NCBI RefSeq assembly: GCF_000709085.1
Contig: NZ_JFBD01000009.1
Span: 1 to 56,694 of the forward strand
Direction: 5' to 3'
Length of the DNA stretch: 56,694 bases
DNA from: Virgibacillus alimentarius
Lineage (GTDB): Bacteria > Bacillota > Bacilli > Bacillales > Amphibacillaceae
Shown: positions 26,247 to 35,229 of the stretch, piece after piece
Layout: each line of letters begins with the position of its first letter
Position numbering within the stretch: the first letter of the stretch is position 1
Notes under the pieces: model-generated
The model's input: the letters and a program-made list of their open reading frames with translations, nothing else
What the model was told of the DNA's origin: nothing
Database searches by the model: none
Position numbers and translations under genes: made by a program

Positions 26247-27767
26247 TTAGAACAAACCTGTCGGCTCTTCACTATAATTTATTAATAGATTTTTCGTTTG
26301 CTGATAATGATCAAGCATCATTAAATGATTTTCTCTTCCAATACCTGATTTTTTATAACCACCAAACGCTGCATGTGCAGGATATTGATGATAACAATTC
26401 GTCCATACGCGCCCTGCCTGAATACCACGTCCGAAACGGTAAGCAGTATTTATGTTGCGCGTCCATATCCCTGCTCCTAAACCATATAACGTATCATTAG
26501 CAACTTCCATTGCTTCGGCATCATCTTTAAATGATGTTACAGATAAAACCGGTCCAAAAATTTCTTCCTGGAAAACACGCATTTTATTATTACCTGCAAA
26601 AATTGTCGGCTCAATATAATAACCTGTCTCTAGTTCACCGTTTAGTTTGTTTATTCCACCGCCTACAAGCACTTCAGCACCTTCTTGTTTACCAATATCA
26701 AGATATGACTTTACTTTTTCCATCTGCTCTGCTGAGGCTTGTGCACCCATCATTGTCTCCGTATCCAACGGATGACCCACTTGAATTTGTTTCACTCTTT
26801 CTACTGCCCGCTCCATAAATCGCTCATAAATCGATTCATGTACAAGCGCTCGGGAAGGACATGTACAAACTTCTCCTTGATTTAAAGCAAACATAACCAT
26901 TCCCTCAATTGCTTTATCTAAAAACGCGTCATCTTTATCCATCACATCTTCAAAGAAAATGTTTGGAGATTTTCCACCAAGTTCCAATGTTACAGGGATA
27001 ATATTTTCAGAAGCATATTGCATAATCAATCGGCCTGTTGTTGTCTCCCCAGTGAATGCCACTTTAGAAATACCACTATTGGATGCTAAAGGTTTTCCTG
27101 CCTCTACTCCAAAACCATTAATGATATTTAAAACACCTGGTGGCAATAAGTCATGAATTAATTCCAGCAGTACATGAATGGATGCCGGTGTCTGCTCAGC
27201 CGGTTTTAAAACAACACAATTTCCTGTAGCCAGTGCAGGCGCTAATTTCCACGTCGCCATTAATATAGGGAAATTCCAAGGGATTATTTGCCCCACTACT
27301 CCTAAAGGTTCATGAAAGTGATATGCAACCGTATCATTATCAATTTGGCTGATTCCGCCTTCCTGGGCTCGGATTACACTGGCAAAATAACGAAAATGGT
27401 CCACCGCTAATGGTAAATCTGCTGCCAATGTTTCTCGTACCGCTTTTCCATTATCCCAAGTCTCTGCAACTGCAAGCATTTCCAAATTGTCTTCCATGCG
27501 GTCAGCAATTTTATTTAAAATATTTGCACGTTCTGCAACGGAAGTTTTTGCCCAATTATCGTGTGCAGCATGACCAGCATCTACGGCAGCTTGCACATCT
27601 TCTTTCGTTGATCTAGCAATCTCACAAAATACTTTCCCAGTTACAGGACTTATATTTTCAAAATACTTTCCACTGGACGGAGGTTGATATTCCCCGTTAA
27701 TAAAATTGTCATACCGATCCCTAAAGTTCACAACAGCTCCGTCTGTATTTGGACTTGAATACCTCAT
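26247..27767 (-). CDS. NAD-dependent aldehyde dehydrogenase (AldB/ExaC type)
   Basis: A 506-aa aldehyde dehydrogenase, oxidising an aldehyde to the acid. The Rossmann signature ([20 protein letters not shown]), the glutamate motif [15 protein letters not shown] and the catalytic cysteine in [12 protein letters not shown] are present. This subtype, with a CTC around the nucleophile and a DUF779 partner, usually handles acetaldehyde or similar short aldehydes; the exact substrate is not readable. GGAGGGAT precedes the ATG. A perfect cre lies 24-37 bases upstream, so CcpA repression is likely. The upstream gene ends at a strong terminator, so this is a two-gene operon. Confidence 0.93.
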   Translation of the reverse strand: MRYSSPNTDGAVVNFRDRYDNFINGEYQPPSSGKYFENISPVTGKVFCEIARSTKEDVQAAVDAGHAAHDNWAKTSVAERANILNKIADRMEDNLEMLAVAETWDNGKAVRETLAADLPLAVDHFRYFASVIRAQEGGISQIDNDTVAYHFHEPLGVVGQIIPWNFPILMATWKLAPALATGNCVVLKPAEQTPASIHVLLELIHDLLPPGVLNIINGFGVEAGKPLASNSGISKVAFTGETTTGRLIMQYASENIIPVTLELGGKSPNIFFEDVMDKDDAFLDKAIEGMVMFALNQGEVCTCPSRALVHESIYERFMERAVERVKQIQVGHPLDTETMMGAQASAEQMEKVKSYLDIGKQEGAEVLVGGGINKLNGELETGYYIEPTIFAGNNKMRVFQEEIFGPVLSVTSFKDDAEAMEVANDTLYGLGAGIWTRNINTAYRFGRGIQAGRVWTNCYHQYPAHAAFGGYKKSGIGRENHLMMLDHYQQTKNLLINYSEEPTGLF

Positions 27768-27790
27768 AAAAATATATCCCTCCCATGTTT

Positions 27791-27804
27791 TGTAAACGCT
27801 ATCA
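27791..27804 (-). promoter_or_regulatory. cre (CcpA) site before aldehyde dehydrogenase
   Basis: TGTAAACGCTATCA matches the cre consensus TGWAANCGNTNWCA at every position. It lies 24-37 bases upstream of the aldehyde dehydrogenase ATG, a position suited to blocking initiation or early elongation. The same 14-mer occurs inverted at 35190. Confidence 0.8.
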
Positions 27805-27884
27805 TTTTCCGATGTAAAACTAGCTGAAAATTCTAATTATATTATACCACCATCTTCCCGACACTTAAACATATTTGCTCTCAA

Positions 27885-27928
27885 AAAACATCCGAAAATG
27901 GATGGCTATACCATCCATTTTCGGATAA
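27885..27928 (-). terminator. strong terminator upstream of aldehyde dehydrogenase
   Basis: Perfect 16-bp stem (ATCCGAAAATGGATGG and its complement) with a five-base loop, followed on the minus strand by GTTTTTTG. It ends the transcript of the YdjO-like gene, leaving aldehyde dehydrogenase with its own promoter. Confidence 0.85.
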
Positions 27929-28037
27929 TGTGAGTGCAAATTCTATATTTATTGACGAATGATGTAAACATACAATTCATCTAAATAAAAAAATGCCTTT
28001 AAACTGACATTTAACATACTTTGGAAGGGACTTCCCT

Positions 28038-28220
28038 TTATTTTAATTCTGGTAAAACCCTTATTTCCTGCTTCATAGAAGAGTGGCAAAGCGGGCATTC
28101 AGGCTCTGAATCGAAACAGTATGATTCTCTCATCCAACCTTGACATTCATCATTCGTACAAGCCCATACTTTGGTATCTACTTCTGCAACAGGCTCTTTT
28201 GGACCGCGTGAAAAAGACAT
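28038..28220 (-). CDS. YdjO-like cold-inducible zinc-ribbon protein
   Basis: A 60-aa protein with two cysteine pairs (CTNDECQGW and CPLCHSSM) plus one further Cys, spaced as a small zinc ribbon. The composition and the WACTNDECQGWMRESYCF segment resemble the B. subtilis YdjO family, described as cold-inducible; its molecular role is unknown. The ATG at 28220 follows AAAGGGGATG; another ATG six codons upstream also has a plausible site (GAGGGAG). It lies between a HAD phosphatase and aldehyde dehydrogenase and seems to be a single-gene unit. Confidence 0.75.
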   Translation of the reverse strand: MSFSRGPKEPVAEVDTKVWACTNDECQGWMRESYCFDSEPECPLCHSSMKQEIRVLPELK

Positions 28221-28298
28221 GGTAACATCCCCTTTCATGGTAACTCCCTCTATTATACTCCTTTACGTGCAACAATGAAAGGGGCTGACAACTTCCTC

Positions 28299-29045
28299 TT
28301 AAAGCGCAAATCGCTTAATTGCTTTAGCAACTCCATCTTGATCATTGGTATCTGTCACATAAGCAGCTGCTTTTTTAATAGCTTCTTGTGCATTTCCCAT
28401 TGCAACCCCAATACCTGCTTGCTGAATCATTTTTATATCATTCAAACTATCGCCAGCTGCTAATACATTATCCATCGTAATCCCGATCTCCTGGGTTATC
28501 CTCTCTAGTGCGGTCGCTTTGTTCACTCCAAGTGGGTTTACTTCAATATTTGTCGGTAAGGAATTGGTTAATTCTAATGCATCATAGTAAGAGAAAGCTT
28601 CAATTACTTTATCGAGCTTTCTTTTATCCATAGCATCACAACCAAATTTCAACCATTCATGTGCATAGAAATCCTCTGGACGTTCCCCGTTGTAATATAC
28701 TTTTTCGGTGGATACGATCCAAGTATTCAAACCATAAAAGCTGGCAAGTCCCCACATTTTTTCCATCATAGCCGGATCTAGTAAATGACGTTCAATTAAT
28801 TTTTTATTTACAGTCCAAATTTCTCCCCCATTAGCAGTAACTAAATAGGAAGTAAGGTTGAGTGACTCAGCAAATGGATAACAGTTACCAAACCATCTGC
28901 CTGTACTTAATACAACGTGAATGTTTTGTTCTAATGCATTTGCAATGGCTTCCCGAGTAACTGTTGTGATTTCACCATCACTCGTTAATAATGTCCCATC
29001 CATATCAAGTGCAATCAGCTTAATCGCTTGTTTCTTATCCGTCAT
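28299..29045 (-). CDS. Cof-type HAD phosphatase
   Basis: A 248-aa haloacid-dehalogenase phosphatase of the Cof/IIB group, which dephosphorylates sugar phosphates, flavin nucleotides or similar small metabolites. Motif I is IALDMDGTLLTSDG near residue 12, motif II lies in HVVLSTGRW, motif III Lys in GVNKATAL, and motif IV is AAGDSLNDIKMIQQAGIGVA. The cap domain lies between residues 85 and 190. GAGGAG precedes the ATG. No operon partner is obvious. The substrate cannot be told from the sequence. Confidence 0.9.
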   Translation of the reverse strand: MTDKKQAIKLIALDMDGTLLTSDGEITTVTREAIANALEQNIHVVLSTGRWFGNCYPFAESLNLTSYLVTANGGEIWTVNKKLIERHLLDPAMMEKMWGLASFYGLNTWIVSTEKVYYNGERPEDFYAHEWLKFGCDAMDKRKLDKVIEAFSYYDALELTNSLPTNIEVNPLGVNKATALERITQEIGITMDNVLAAGDSLNDIKMIQQAGIGVAMGNAQEAIKKAAAYVTDTNDQDGVAKAIKRFAL

Positions 29046-29248
29046 GCAGTAATCTCCTCATTTCAGTAAAATATTAATTCATTCGCTATTTGCAAAACAG
29101 AGATGCACCGTTAACTGTAATTGCGATCACAAATAACCAGACTTATTTCGGTATGTTTCGTCTCTTTTTCTCTTGTCTATCATCCATTTGCTAATGATTG
29201 TACATTTCCATTCCACTAGCAATAAAGCTATTGTCGTATTTTATTCTT

Positions 29249-30190
29249 TTATATGTAAGAATAGAACATGGCTAGTTCATACAAAAATCTCTCCCTTTTG
29301 ACTGCCCTTTTCTGCGCTTCATCCACTGAGACAGAATGAAATGTTATTTCTCCTTGAGGTATAAGTTGTGCCAATTTTTCCAGATCTGTTGAAACAACAG
29401 TTCCAATTCTTGGATATCCCCCAGTAGTTTGCCGTTCTGCCATTAAAATAATCGGCTGTCCGTTAGGGGGAACCTGAATACCCCCAGGAGGAACTGCGTC
29501 AGACCATATGTCAATGTCTTTTTTTAATCCGATCTTTTCAGACTTTAACCGATATCCCATTCGGTTGGAATTTGCTTCGACAATATGCTTTGTATGAAAA
29601 AAATTTTCTATTCCTTTTTTTGTAAATGCATCCGTGTGGGGTCCTTTAACTACCGCTACATCAATGCTCTTTTTATAGACCGGGATAAAGTCCTTCTTTA
29701 CACCTACACTAGATTTTACTTTTTGCGGGAAACCTTTTAACGTATCATTTTTAGTTAGTGCTGTACCAAATCCGCTTTTCATGTCTGTTGACTTGCTTCC
29801 AAAGAAAGCTGGAGCTTCAAAGCCGCCAGCTACAGCAATATAGGCTCTCACACCTGATTTATGACTGTCAAAGGTGAGGATATCCCCCTTTTTCAAGTGA
29901 AAGGAAGTCCACATTTCCTTGTTTTGTCCATTTACTTTAGGCTCTAAATCAGCCCCCGTAATCGCAACTGTAATGGGAGAACGAACTTCAAGCTTTGGTC
30001 CAACTAACGTTACTTCTAAACAAGCTGTATTACGTTTATTTCCAACCAGGATATTTGCAACTTGAAGAGCGAAAGGATCCATCGCTCCGGAAACTGGAAC
30101 ACCGTAACGCTGATAGCCAATACGCCCCATATCTTGAAAGGTGGTGTAAACCCCAGGCTTGAGAACATGTAAAATAATTTCCCCCCGCAT
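29249..30190 (-). CDS. pxpC: 5-oxoprolinase subunit C (biotin-dependent carboxyltransferase family)
   Basis: PxpC, with PxpA and PxpB, hydrolyses 5-oxoproline (pyroglutamate) to glutamate using ATP. The 313-aa sequence shows the CT_A_B family opening (VLKPGVYTTFQDMGRIGYQRYG) and the conserved PPGGIQVPPNGQPIILMAER. Formerly called KipA/YcsJ. AGGAG seven bases before 30190 sets the start; a longer frame would add seven residues. It is last in pxpB-pxpA-pxpC. Confidence 0.93.
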   Translation of the reverse strand: MRGEIILHVLKPGVYTTFQDMGRIGYQRYGVPVSGAMDPFALQVANILVGNKRNTACLEVTLVGPKLEVRSPITVAITGADLEPKVNGQNKEMWTSFHLKKGDILTFDSHKSGVRAYIAVAGGFEAPAFFGSKSTDMKSGFGTALTKNDTLKGFPQKVKSSVGVKKDFIPVYKKSIDVAVVKGPHTDAFTKKGIENFFHTKHIVEANSNRMGYRLKSEKIGLKKDIDIWSDAVPPGGIQVPPNGQPIILMAERQTTGGYPRIGTVVSTDLEKLAQLIPQGEITFHSVSVDEAQKRAVKRERFLYELAMFYSYI

Positions 30191-30242
30191 ATAGACACTC
30201 CTTTTTTGCATGGTGAACTACAACTTCGATCACTGCAATTCT

Positions 30243-31007
30243 CTATTTATTCAGCGATGCTATACTTATTTGTGCTTTTTCCAATTCTTCACGCATTTGT
30301 TTTGCAAAGGTTACTGCATGCATACCATCTCCGTGGATGCAAACTGTATCTGCTTTTATTTTTACAAAATCACCGTTCATTGCTTCTACAACACCATCTG
30401 ACACCATTCGTTTTACTTGCGCCACAGCATCATTGACATTTTTTATCAATGCATTTTCTTCTCTCCTTGGTGTCAACGTTCCATCAGGTTGATACGTACG
30501 ATCTGCAAAAACTTCTGAAGCAACACGTAACCCTATTTTACGACCAGCATCAAGAAGCTCTCCTCCTGCCAACCCAAATAATACTAATTTTGGATTTAAA
30601 TCGAACACTGCTTGAGCAATCGCTTTAGCCACTCCCCGGTCTTTACTGGCTTTATTGTATAATGCACCATGCGGTTTCACATGCTGCATGGTTACCCGAT
30701 GAACTTTGCAAAATGCCTGTAATCCACCAATTTGGTGAGCAATCACATGATAAATTTCCTCAGGTGTAAATTCAATCATGCGCCTGCCAAAACCTCCGAT
30801 ATCCGGAAATCCCGGGTGTGCACCAACTGCTACGTTTTTCTTTTTTGCCAATTTCACTGTCTTATTCATTACATTTGGATCGCCCGCATGTCCGCCACAG
30901 GCAATATTGGCAGATGTGATATATTCCATTATTTTTTCATCCGAACCTATCGTATAAGCCCCAAAGCTTTCACCCATGTCACAATTTAAATCAATTTGTT
31001 TGAACAT
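30243..31007 (-). CDS. pxpA: 5-oxoprolinase subunit A (LamB/YcsF family)
   Basis: PxpA is the LamB/YcsF subunit of prokaryotic 5-oxoprolinase. The family signature [19 protein letters not shown] lies at the N terminus, with [13 protein letters not shown] near residue 33, [16 protein letters not shown] near 60 and [14 protein letters not shown] near the C terminus. It is 254 aa from the ATG at 31007, which has AGGGGAG five bases upstream; the ORF could begin two codons earlier at a GTG overlapping that site. It lies between pxpB and pxpC with short gaps, indicating one operon. Confidence 0.95.
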   Translation of the reverse strand: MFKQIDLNCDMGESFGAYTIGSDEKIMEYITSANIACGGHAGDPNVMNKTVKLAKKKNVAVGAHPGFPDIGGFGRRMIEFTPEEIYHVIAHQIGGLQAFCKVHRVTMQHVKPHGALYNKASKDRGVAKAIAQAVFDLNPKLVLFGLAGGELLDAGRKIGLRVASEVFADRTYQPDGTLTPRREENALIKNVNDAVAQVKRMVSDGVVEAMNGDFVKIKADTVCIHGDGMHAVTFAKQMREELEKAQISIASLNK

Positions 31008-31104
31008 ACGCACTCCCCTCGCATCGTATATTTAGGCATTGATTTTCTGCCTATTTATTCTGATTCATTTTAGAAGTATGACAATCACATATCTAAATTT
31101 TTTA

Positions 31105-31842
31105 TCATGCATCATCCCTTACCGATGTAACATTTAAATGAAATGTTTCATCTTTTATTTGCTGCTGTATACTGTAAAATTCACTTTCAGACACCGAATA
31201 AAAACGAACATAATCCCCTGCTTGGAATAAAAACGAATGCTTATCTTGGCGCTTTTGAAATAATTGCAGAGGTGTCTTACCGATAATATTCCAGCCCCCT
31301 GGTGAGGAAGATGGATAAATACCTGTTTGCTCTTTTGCAATTCCAACTGCACCAGCAAAAGTAGCCGGGCGCGGTGTTTCCAGACGAGGCGTTGCAATAG
31401 CTGGATCTAATCCGCCTAAATAAGGAAATCCTGGTAAAAAACCAAGCATATAAACAAGATAGTTTGGCTTTTGATGTAAATCGATAACATCATCGATAGA
31501 GCAATGATTATATGCCGCCACTCGGTTCAAATCAGGCCCAAAATTTCCCCCGTAACATACAGGTACGAAAAGTAATCTGGAATTCACTCTACTCGTATTC
31601 ATTTTGCATTCCATTAATTCGGTTATTTTTTGACGTAACTGATCATAGAAAATAACAAGCGGTGAGTAATAGATCGTAACCGAATCATATGCAGGAACCC
31701 ATTCGATCACACCATCAATCTGCGCAAGTTCCAACTTATGGCAAACTAACTGAATCGCTTTGTTCAATTCAGGAGAAACGTTTTCAAAAAACTTCATTTT
31801 AATCGCTGTATCTCCAAGTGCTTGTATGGAAAACTGCTGCAA
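31105..31842 (-). CDS. pxpB: 5-oxoprolinase subunit B (KipI family)
   Basis: PxpB (KipI/YcsJ-type, CT_C_D family) is the partner of PxpC. At 245 aa it has the usual length, with the family motif VYMLGFLPGFPYLGGLDPAI near residue 130 and GGWNIIGKTPLQLF near 185. In B. subtilis the homologue KipI was first known as an inhibitor of the sporulation kinase KinA. It begins with a TTG five bases after GGGGGGAT. It heads pxpB-A-C and is divergent from a DASS transporter. The kipR regulator and ycsG transporter of B. subtilis are not next to it here. Confidence 0.94.
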   Translation of the reverse strand: MQQFSIQALGDTAIKMKFFENVSPELNKAIQLVCHKLELAQIDGVIEWVPAYDSVTIYYSPLVIFYDQLRQKITELMECKMNTSRVNSRLLFVPVCYGGNFGPDLNRVAAYNHCSIDDVIDLHQKPNYLVYMLGFLPGFPYLGGLDPAIATPRLETPRPATFAGAVGIAKEQTGIYPSSSPGGWNIIGKTPLQLFQKRQDKHSFLFQAGDYVRFYSVSESEFYSIQQQIKDETFHLNVTSVRDDA

Positions 31843-31911
31843 TGAATATCCCCCCTGATAAATACCTCTTCATTAAATCATAGCACAATTTCATTTACAT
31901 ATAAGAATAAT

Positions 31912-31939
31912 TTGAATGAAAGCGTATTCGACATATCAT
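31912..31939 (+). promoter_or_regulatory. promoter of the DASS transporter with a cre-like site in the spacer
   Basis: TTGAAT, 16 bases, TATCAT upstream of the DASS transporter at 32017. The spacer holds ATGAAAGCGTATTCGA (31916-31931), which differs from the cre consensus WTGNNARCGNWWWCAW at one position (G for A). Confidence 0.5.
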
Positions 31940-32016
31940 GAAATCTCCTGTAAAATTACTCTATGGCTATTATTATAAATAACTTTTATATTTTGTTGTA
32001 GTAGGGGGTTAAAAAA

Positions 32017-33669
32017 TTGATTACGACCTGGAACTGGTTATGGGATAAGCATGACCAAGTAAAAGATTTGCTGCGTTTTTTTGTGAAACCAAATACATCT
32101 AAAATGGGAACAGATAGAGGGAAGGCTAGCACTTCCGAGCACACTGCCAGGAACGGTGGGAACAACAATAAGCGCAGCTATAACACTGCTCAATGGATTG
32201 GATTGATAGCGGGGCCATTATTTTTCTTCTTAACTTTGACGTACTTCTCTCCTGAAGGTTTATCAGAAGAAGGTTTAGCAGTTTTGGCAAGCACGATATG
32301 GATTGCTATCTGGTGGATGACCGAAGCAATCCCGATCCCAGCTACTTCCCTGTTGCCTATTATTCTATTTCCATTAACAAATGGACTAGATATGGAAACG
32401 ACTACATCCGCTTATGGTGATGACACCATCTTTTTATTTATGGGTGGTTTCATGATTGCATTAGCTATGGAAAAATGGAATCTGCATAAACGGATTGCTC
32501 TATCAATTATTTCGATCATTGGTACAAACACCAATCGAATTATTCTTGGATTTATGGTAGCAACTGGATTTTTATCTATGTGGATTTCCAACACCGCAAC
32601 AGCGATGATGATGGTACCAATTGGTTTAGCAATTATTTATCAAGTGTCCGATGCACTCAAAGATGATTCTTCCATTGATACATCAAAGGAAAATTTTGGG
32701 TTTGGAAAAGCATTAATGCTAGGTATTGCCTATTCGGCTTCCATTGGTGGAATCTCCACTCTCATTGGAACTCCGCCAAACGCATTACTTGCCGGAGCAG
32801 TTGAAAAACTATATGGAATTGAAATTTCCTTTGGAACGTGGATGCTTTTTGGTGTGCCAATTGCCTGGCTATTTATCTTACTTGTTTGGATCTATCTCAT
32901 AAAGATTGCTTTCCCATTGAAATTAAAGCAGCTTCCTGGGGGCAGAACCGTTATTATGGAAGAGAAAAAAGGTTTGGGTAAAGCTTCTTTTGAAGAAAAA
33001 GCTGTTTTTGTTGTATTTATTTTTGCAGCCTTCGCATGGATCTCACGTACGTTCTTTTTGGAAGAAGTGATTAATGAAAATATTAACGATGCGATGATTG
33101 CCATGATAGCTGCTATCATTTTATTTATTATTCCTGCTAAAAATAGAAAAGGTGATCATTTACTAGATTGGGAATCAGCCGTAAAACTTCCATGGGGAAT
33201 TCTGCTCCTGTTTGGCGGAGGCTTGGCGATTGCAGACGGATTTGTTGATTCAGGATTGTCCGAATGGATAGGAAGTCAATTAAGTGCACTTGAAGGGATT
33301 AATTTGTTTGTCGTATTACTTGTTGTATCCGGTCTTGTTATTTTCTTAACGGAAATAACATCCAACACAGCTACTGGTTCCATGATGTATCCGATTATGG
33401 CCTCACTAGCGATGGCAATAGGTGTGCATCCATATACGGTCATGATTGCTGCAGCGGTCGCTGCATCCAGTGCATTCATGCTTCCGGTTGCAACACCGCC
33501 AAATGCTGTCGTTTTTGGTTCTGGATACTTACGAATTCCAGACATGGTAAAAGCAGGGTTTATATTAAATATTGTTGGCATTTTCCTTGTTACACTAGCT
33601 GTTTACTTCTTGCTTCCGCTTGTTTGGGGCATTGACCTGACTCATGTTCCAGAGATGTTTAAAGAATAA
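32017..33669 (+). CDS. DASS (SLC13) anion/dicarboxylate symporter
   Basis: A 550-aa membrane transporter of the DASS family, typically coupling Na+ to uptake of succinate, malate, citrate or sulfate. Both diagnostic SNT motifs are present, in WISNTATAMMMVPIGLAIIY and ITSNTATGSMMYPIMASLAM, each in one half of the inverted repeat. The first 65 residues are hydrophilic. The start is a TTG behind TAGGGGG. It is divergent from pxpBAC and ends at a bidirectional hairpin. By similarity it resembles SdcS-type dicarboxylate carriers; the substrate is inferred. Confidence 0.88.
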   Translation: MITTWNWLWDKHDQVKDLLRFFVKPNTSKMGTDRGKASTSEHTARNGGNNNKRSYNTAQWIGLIAGPLFFFLTLTYFSPEGLSEEGLAVLASTIWIAIWWMTEAIPIPATSLLPIILFPLTNGLDMETTTSAYGDDTIFLFMGGFMIALAMEKWNLHKRIALSIISIIGTNTNRIILGFMVATGFLSMWISNTATAMMMVPIGLAIIYQVSDALKDDSSIDTSKENFGFGKALMLGIAYSASIGGISTLIGTPPNALLAGAVEKLYGIEISFGTWMLFGVPIAWLFILLVWIYLIKIAFPLKLKQLPGGRTVIMEEKKGLGKASFEEKAVFVVFIFAAFAWISRTFFLEEVINENINDAMIAMIAAIILFIIPAKNRKGDHLLDWESAVKLPWGILLLFGGGLAIADGFVDSGLSEWIGSQLSALEGINLFVVLLVVSGLVIFLTEITSNTATGSMMYPIMASLAMAIGVHPYTVMIAAAVAASSAFMLPVATPPNAVVFGSGYLRIPDMVKAGFILNIVGIFLVTLAVYFLLPLVWGIDLTHVPEMFKE

Positions 33670-33678
33670 CTTTACCTA

Positions 33679-33747
33679 AAAAAAGTCTGCTAGATTTGAC
33701 GGTTCGTTATGATAGAAACCGTTCAATCCTAGCAGACTTTCTTTTTT
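33679..33747. terminator. bidirectional terminator between DASS and MFS genes
   Basis: Long stem whose outer part is the perfect 12-bp pair AAAGTCTGCTAG/CTAGCAGACTTT, with inner pairing of GGTT/AACC; T runs occur on both sides. The DASS and MFS genes converge here. Confidence 0.8.
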
Positions 33748-33765
33748 AAAAAATTTTCAATACAA

Positions 33766-34968
33766 TTATCTAGCTTGCTTACGTTCCAGTTTCCTTGACA
33801 TGATTGTCACAAAGCTAAGATAAATAATCGGTAATATCCCTGTAAACCAAACAATCCCTCTCCAACCAGCGAAGCTCCAAATTGGACTCAGAACGGAGCT
33901 TCCTGATGCCACCCCAACATAATAAGCAACAAGGTACAGACTCGATGCACTTCCTTTATGATGTGTAACCTGATCACTGACAGATGCAGCGGTTAACGAA
34001 TGCGTTGTAAAAAACCCCAGGCAAGCAACACATAAACCTAACACGATCATCCAAACGGTTGAAGCAAGTGTCATAAATACGCCCAGAGAAAGTACAATAA
34101 TACCAGCTATTCTTACCTTCCTTAAGCCGAAAAAATTGACAATCCATCCTGCAAATGGAGAACCAATAACTCCTAATCCATAAGCAAAAAATGTATACGA
34201 AATGGCTTGTAGTGACAGACCAAATGGCGGTTTTTCCAAATAAAAAGGAAGATACGTCCAGATTCCTGTAAAAGAAAACTGCAAAACGATACCCAATCCA
34301 AATATAAGTAATAATGCCGGGTTTTTCAAATGGATTAAAAATCCTTCTATATCTTTTGTAAATGGAACAGCCGAGGATTCAAAAAATCGGGATTTTGGCA
34401 AGATAACGAAAACCATTATTAAAATAATCAGTCCAAGAATACCTAAAAAGTAAAAAGCACTTTCCCATGAATAATGATCGGTAATATATCCTGTTAACAC
34501 ACGCCCAAGCATCCCGCCAAGAGCATTGCTTGAAATGTAAAGTGCAGTCGCTACTCCTATACTCTTTCTATCCATCTCTTCGTTAAGATACGCTAATGCT
34601 GCAGCAGGAAGCCCTGCCAGTGCAAAGCCCTGCATCAGGCGAAGGAGAAGAAATATTAAGAAGGATTCCGTTACAGGAAGGAGAAGAAAAGGAAAAACAG
34701 ACCCTGCTAAGGAAAGTTTAATAAATAATGTTCTCCCGTAACGATCTGAAAGAAATCCAAGAACGACAAGTCCGATAATCAGACCTAAAATTGTCAAAGA
34801 TAATGCTAAACTTGACTCAGAAACCGAGACCCCAAACTCCTTCACAAACACGGGAAGTAATGGCTGAACAGCATACATGCAAGCGAAAATAAAGAAAGAT
34901 GCCAATGCTAAACACACTGTTATTTTCCAAAAATAAAAATCTCGAATGGTATATCTTTGTTGTTGCAT
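33766..34968 (-). CDS. MFS transporter
   Basis: A 400-aa major facilitator with about 12 hydrophobic segments. The loop motif GFLSDRYGR near residue 65 and GRVLTGYITDHYSW in the first half are typical. The overall pattern (ACMYAVQPLLPVFVKEFGVS at the N terminus) resembles the YnfM/YybF group, so efflux is possible but unproven. The ATG at 34968 follows GGAAGTGA; the longer frame adds eight residues. It converges with the DASS gene and its start region is shared with the divergent APC permease. Confidence 0.85.
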   Translation of the reverse strand: MQQQRYTIRDFYFWKITVCLALASFFIFACMYAVQPLLPVFVKEFGVSVSESSLALSLTILGLIIGLVVLGFLSDRYGRTLFIKLSLAGSVFPFLLLPVTESFLIFLLLRLMQGFALAGLPAAALAYLNEEMDRKSIGVATALYISSNALGGMLGRVLTGYITDHYSWESAFYFLGILGLIILIMVFVILPKSRFFESSAVPFTKDIEGFLIHLKNPALLLIFGLGIVLQFSFTGIWTYLPFYLEKPPFGLSLQAISYTFFAYGLGVIGSPFAGWIVNFFGLRKVRIAGIIVLSLGVFMTLASTVWMIVLGLCVACLGFFTTHSLTAASVSDQVTHHKGSASSLYLVAYYVGVASGSSVLSPIWSFAGWRGIVWFTGILPIIYLSFVTIMSRKLERKQAR

Positions 34969-35189
34969 ATAAGTCACTTCCAATAAAATCAATATATCTA
35001 CAAATATATCATACCTATAATGTCTAATGGAAAAAATCTAGTATATTCGCAATCTAAAACGTTTATAAACAATATCCATATACATAATAAAATTTTATGA
35101 TAATTCAAATTCACACTGTGGAATTGATTTAAGGACACTCCCATGGTTAAATGTAAAGTAATCAACCAAGTTAAATTTCAGATCAGAAA

Positions 35190-35203
35190 TGATAGCGTTT
35201 ACA
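35190..35203 (+). promoter_or_regulatory. cre (CcpA) site before the APC permease
   Basis: TGATAGCGTTTACA is the exact reverse complement of TGTAAACGCTATCA and matches the cre consensus at every position. It lies 27-40 bases before the permease ATG. Confidence 0.78.
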
Positions 35204-35229
35204 AAAACAAATAAAGGAGAATCGATCAT

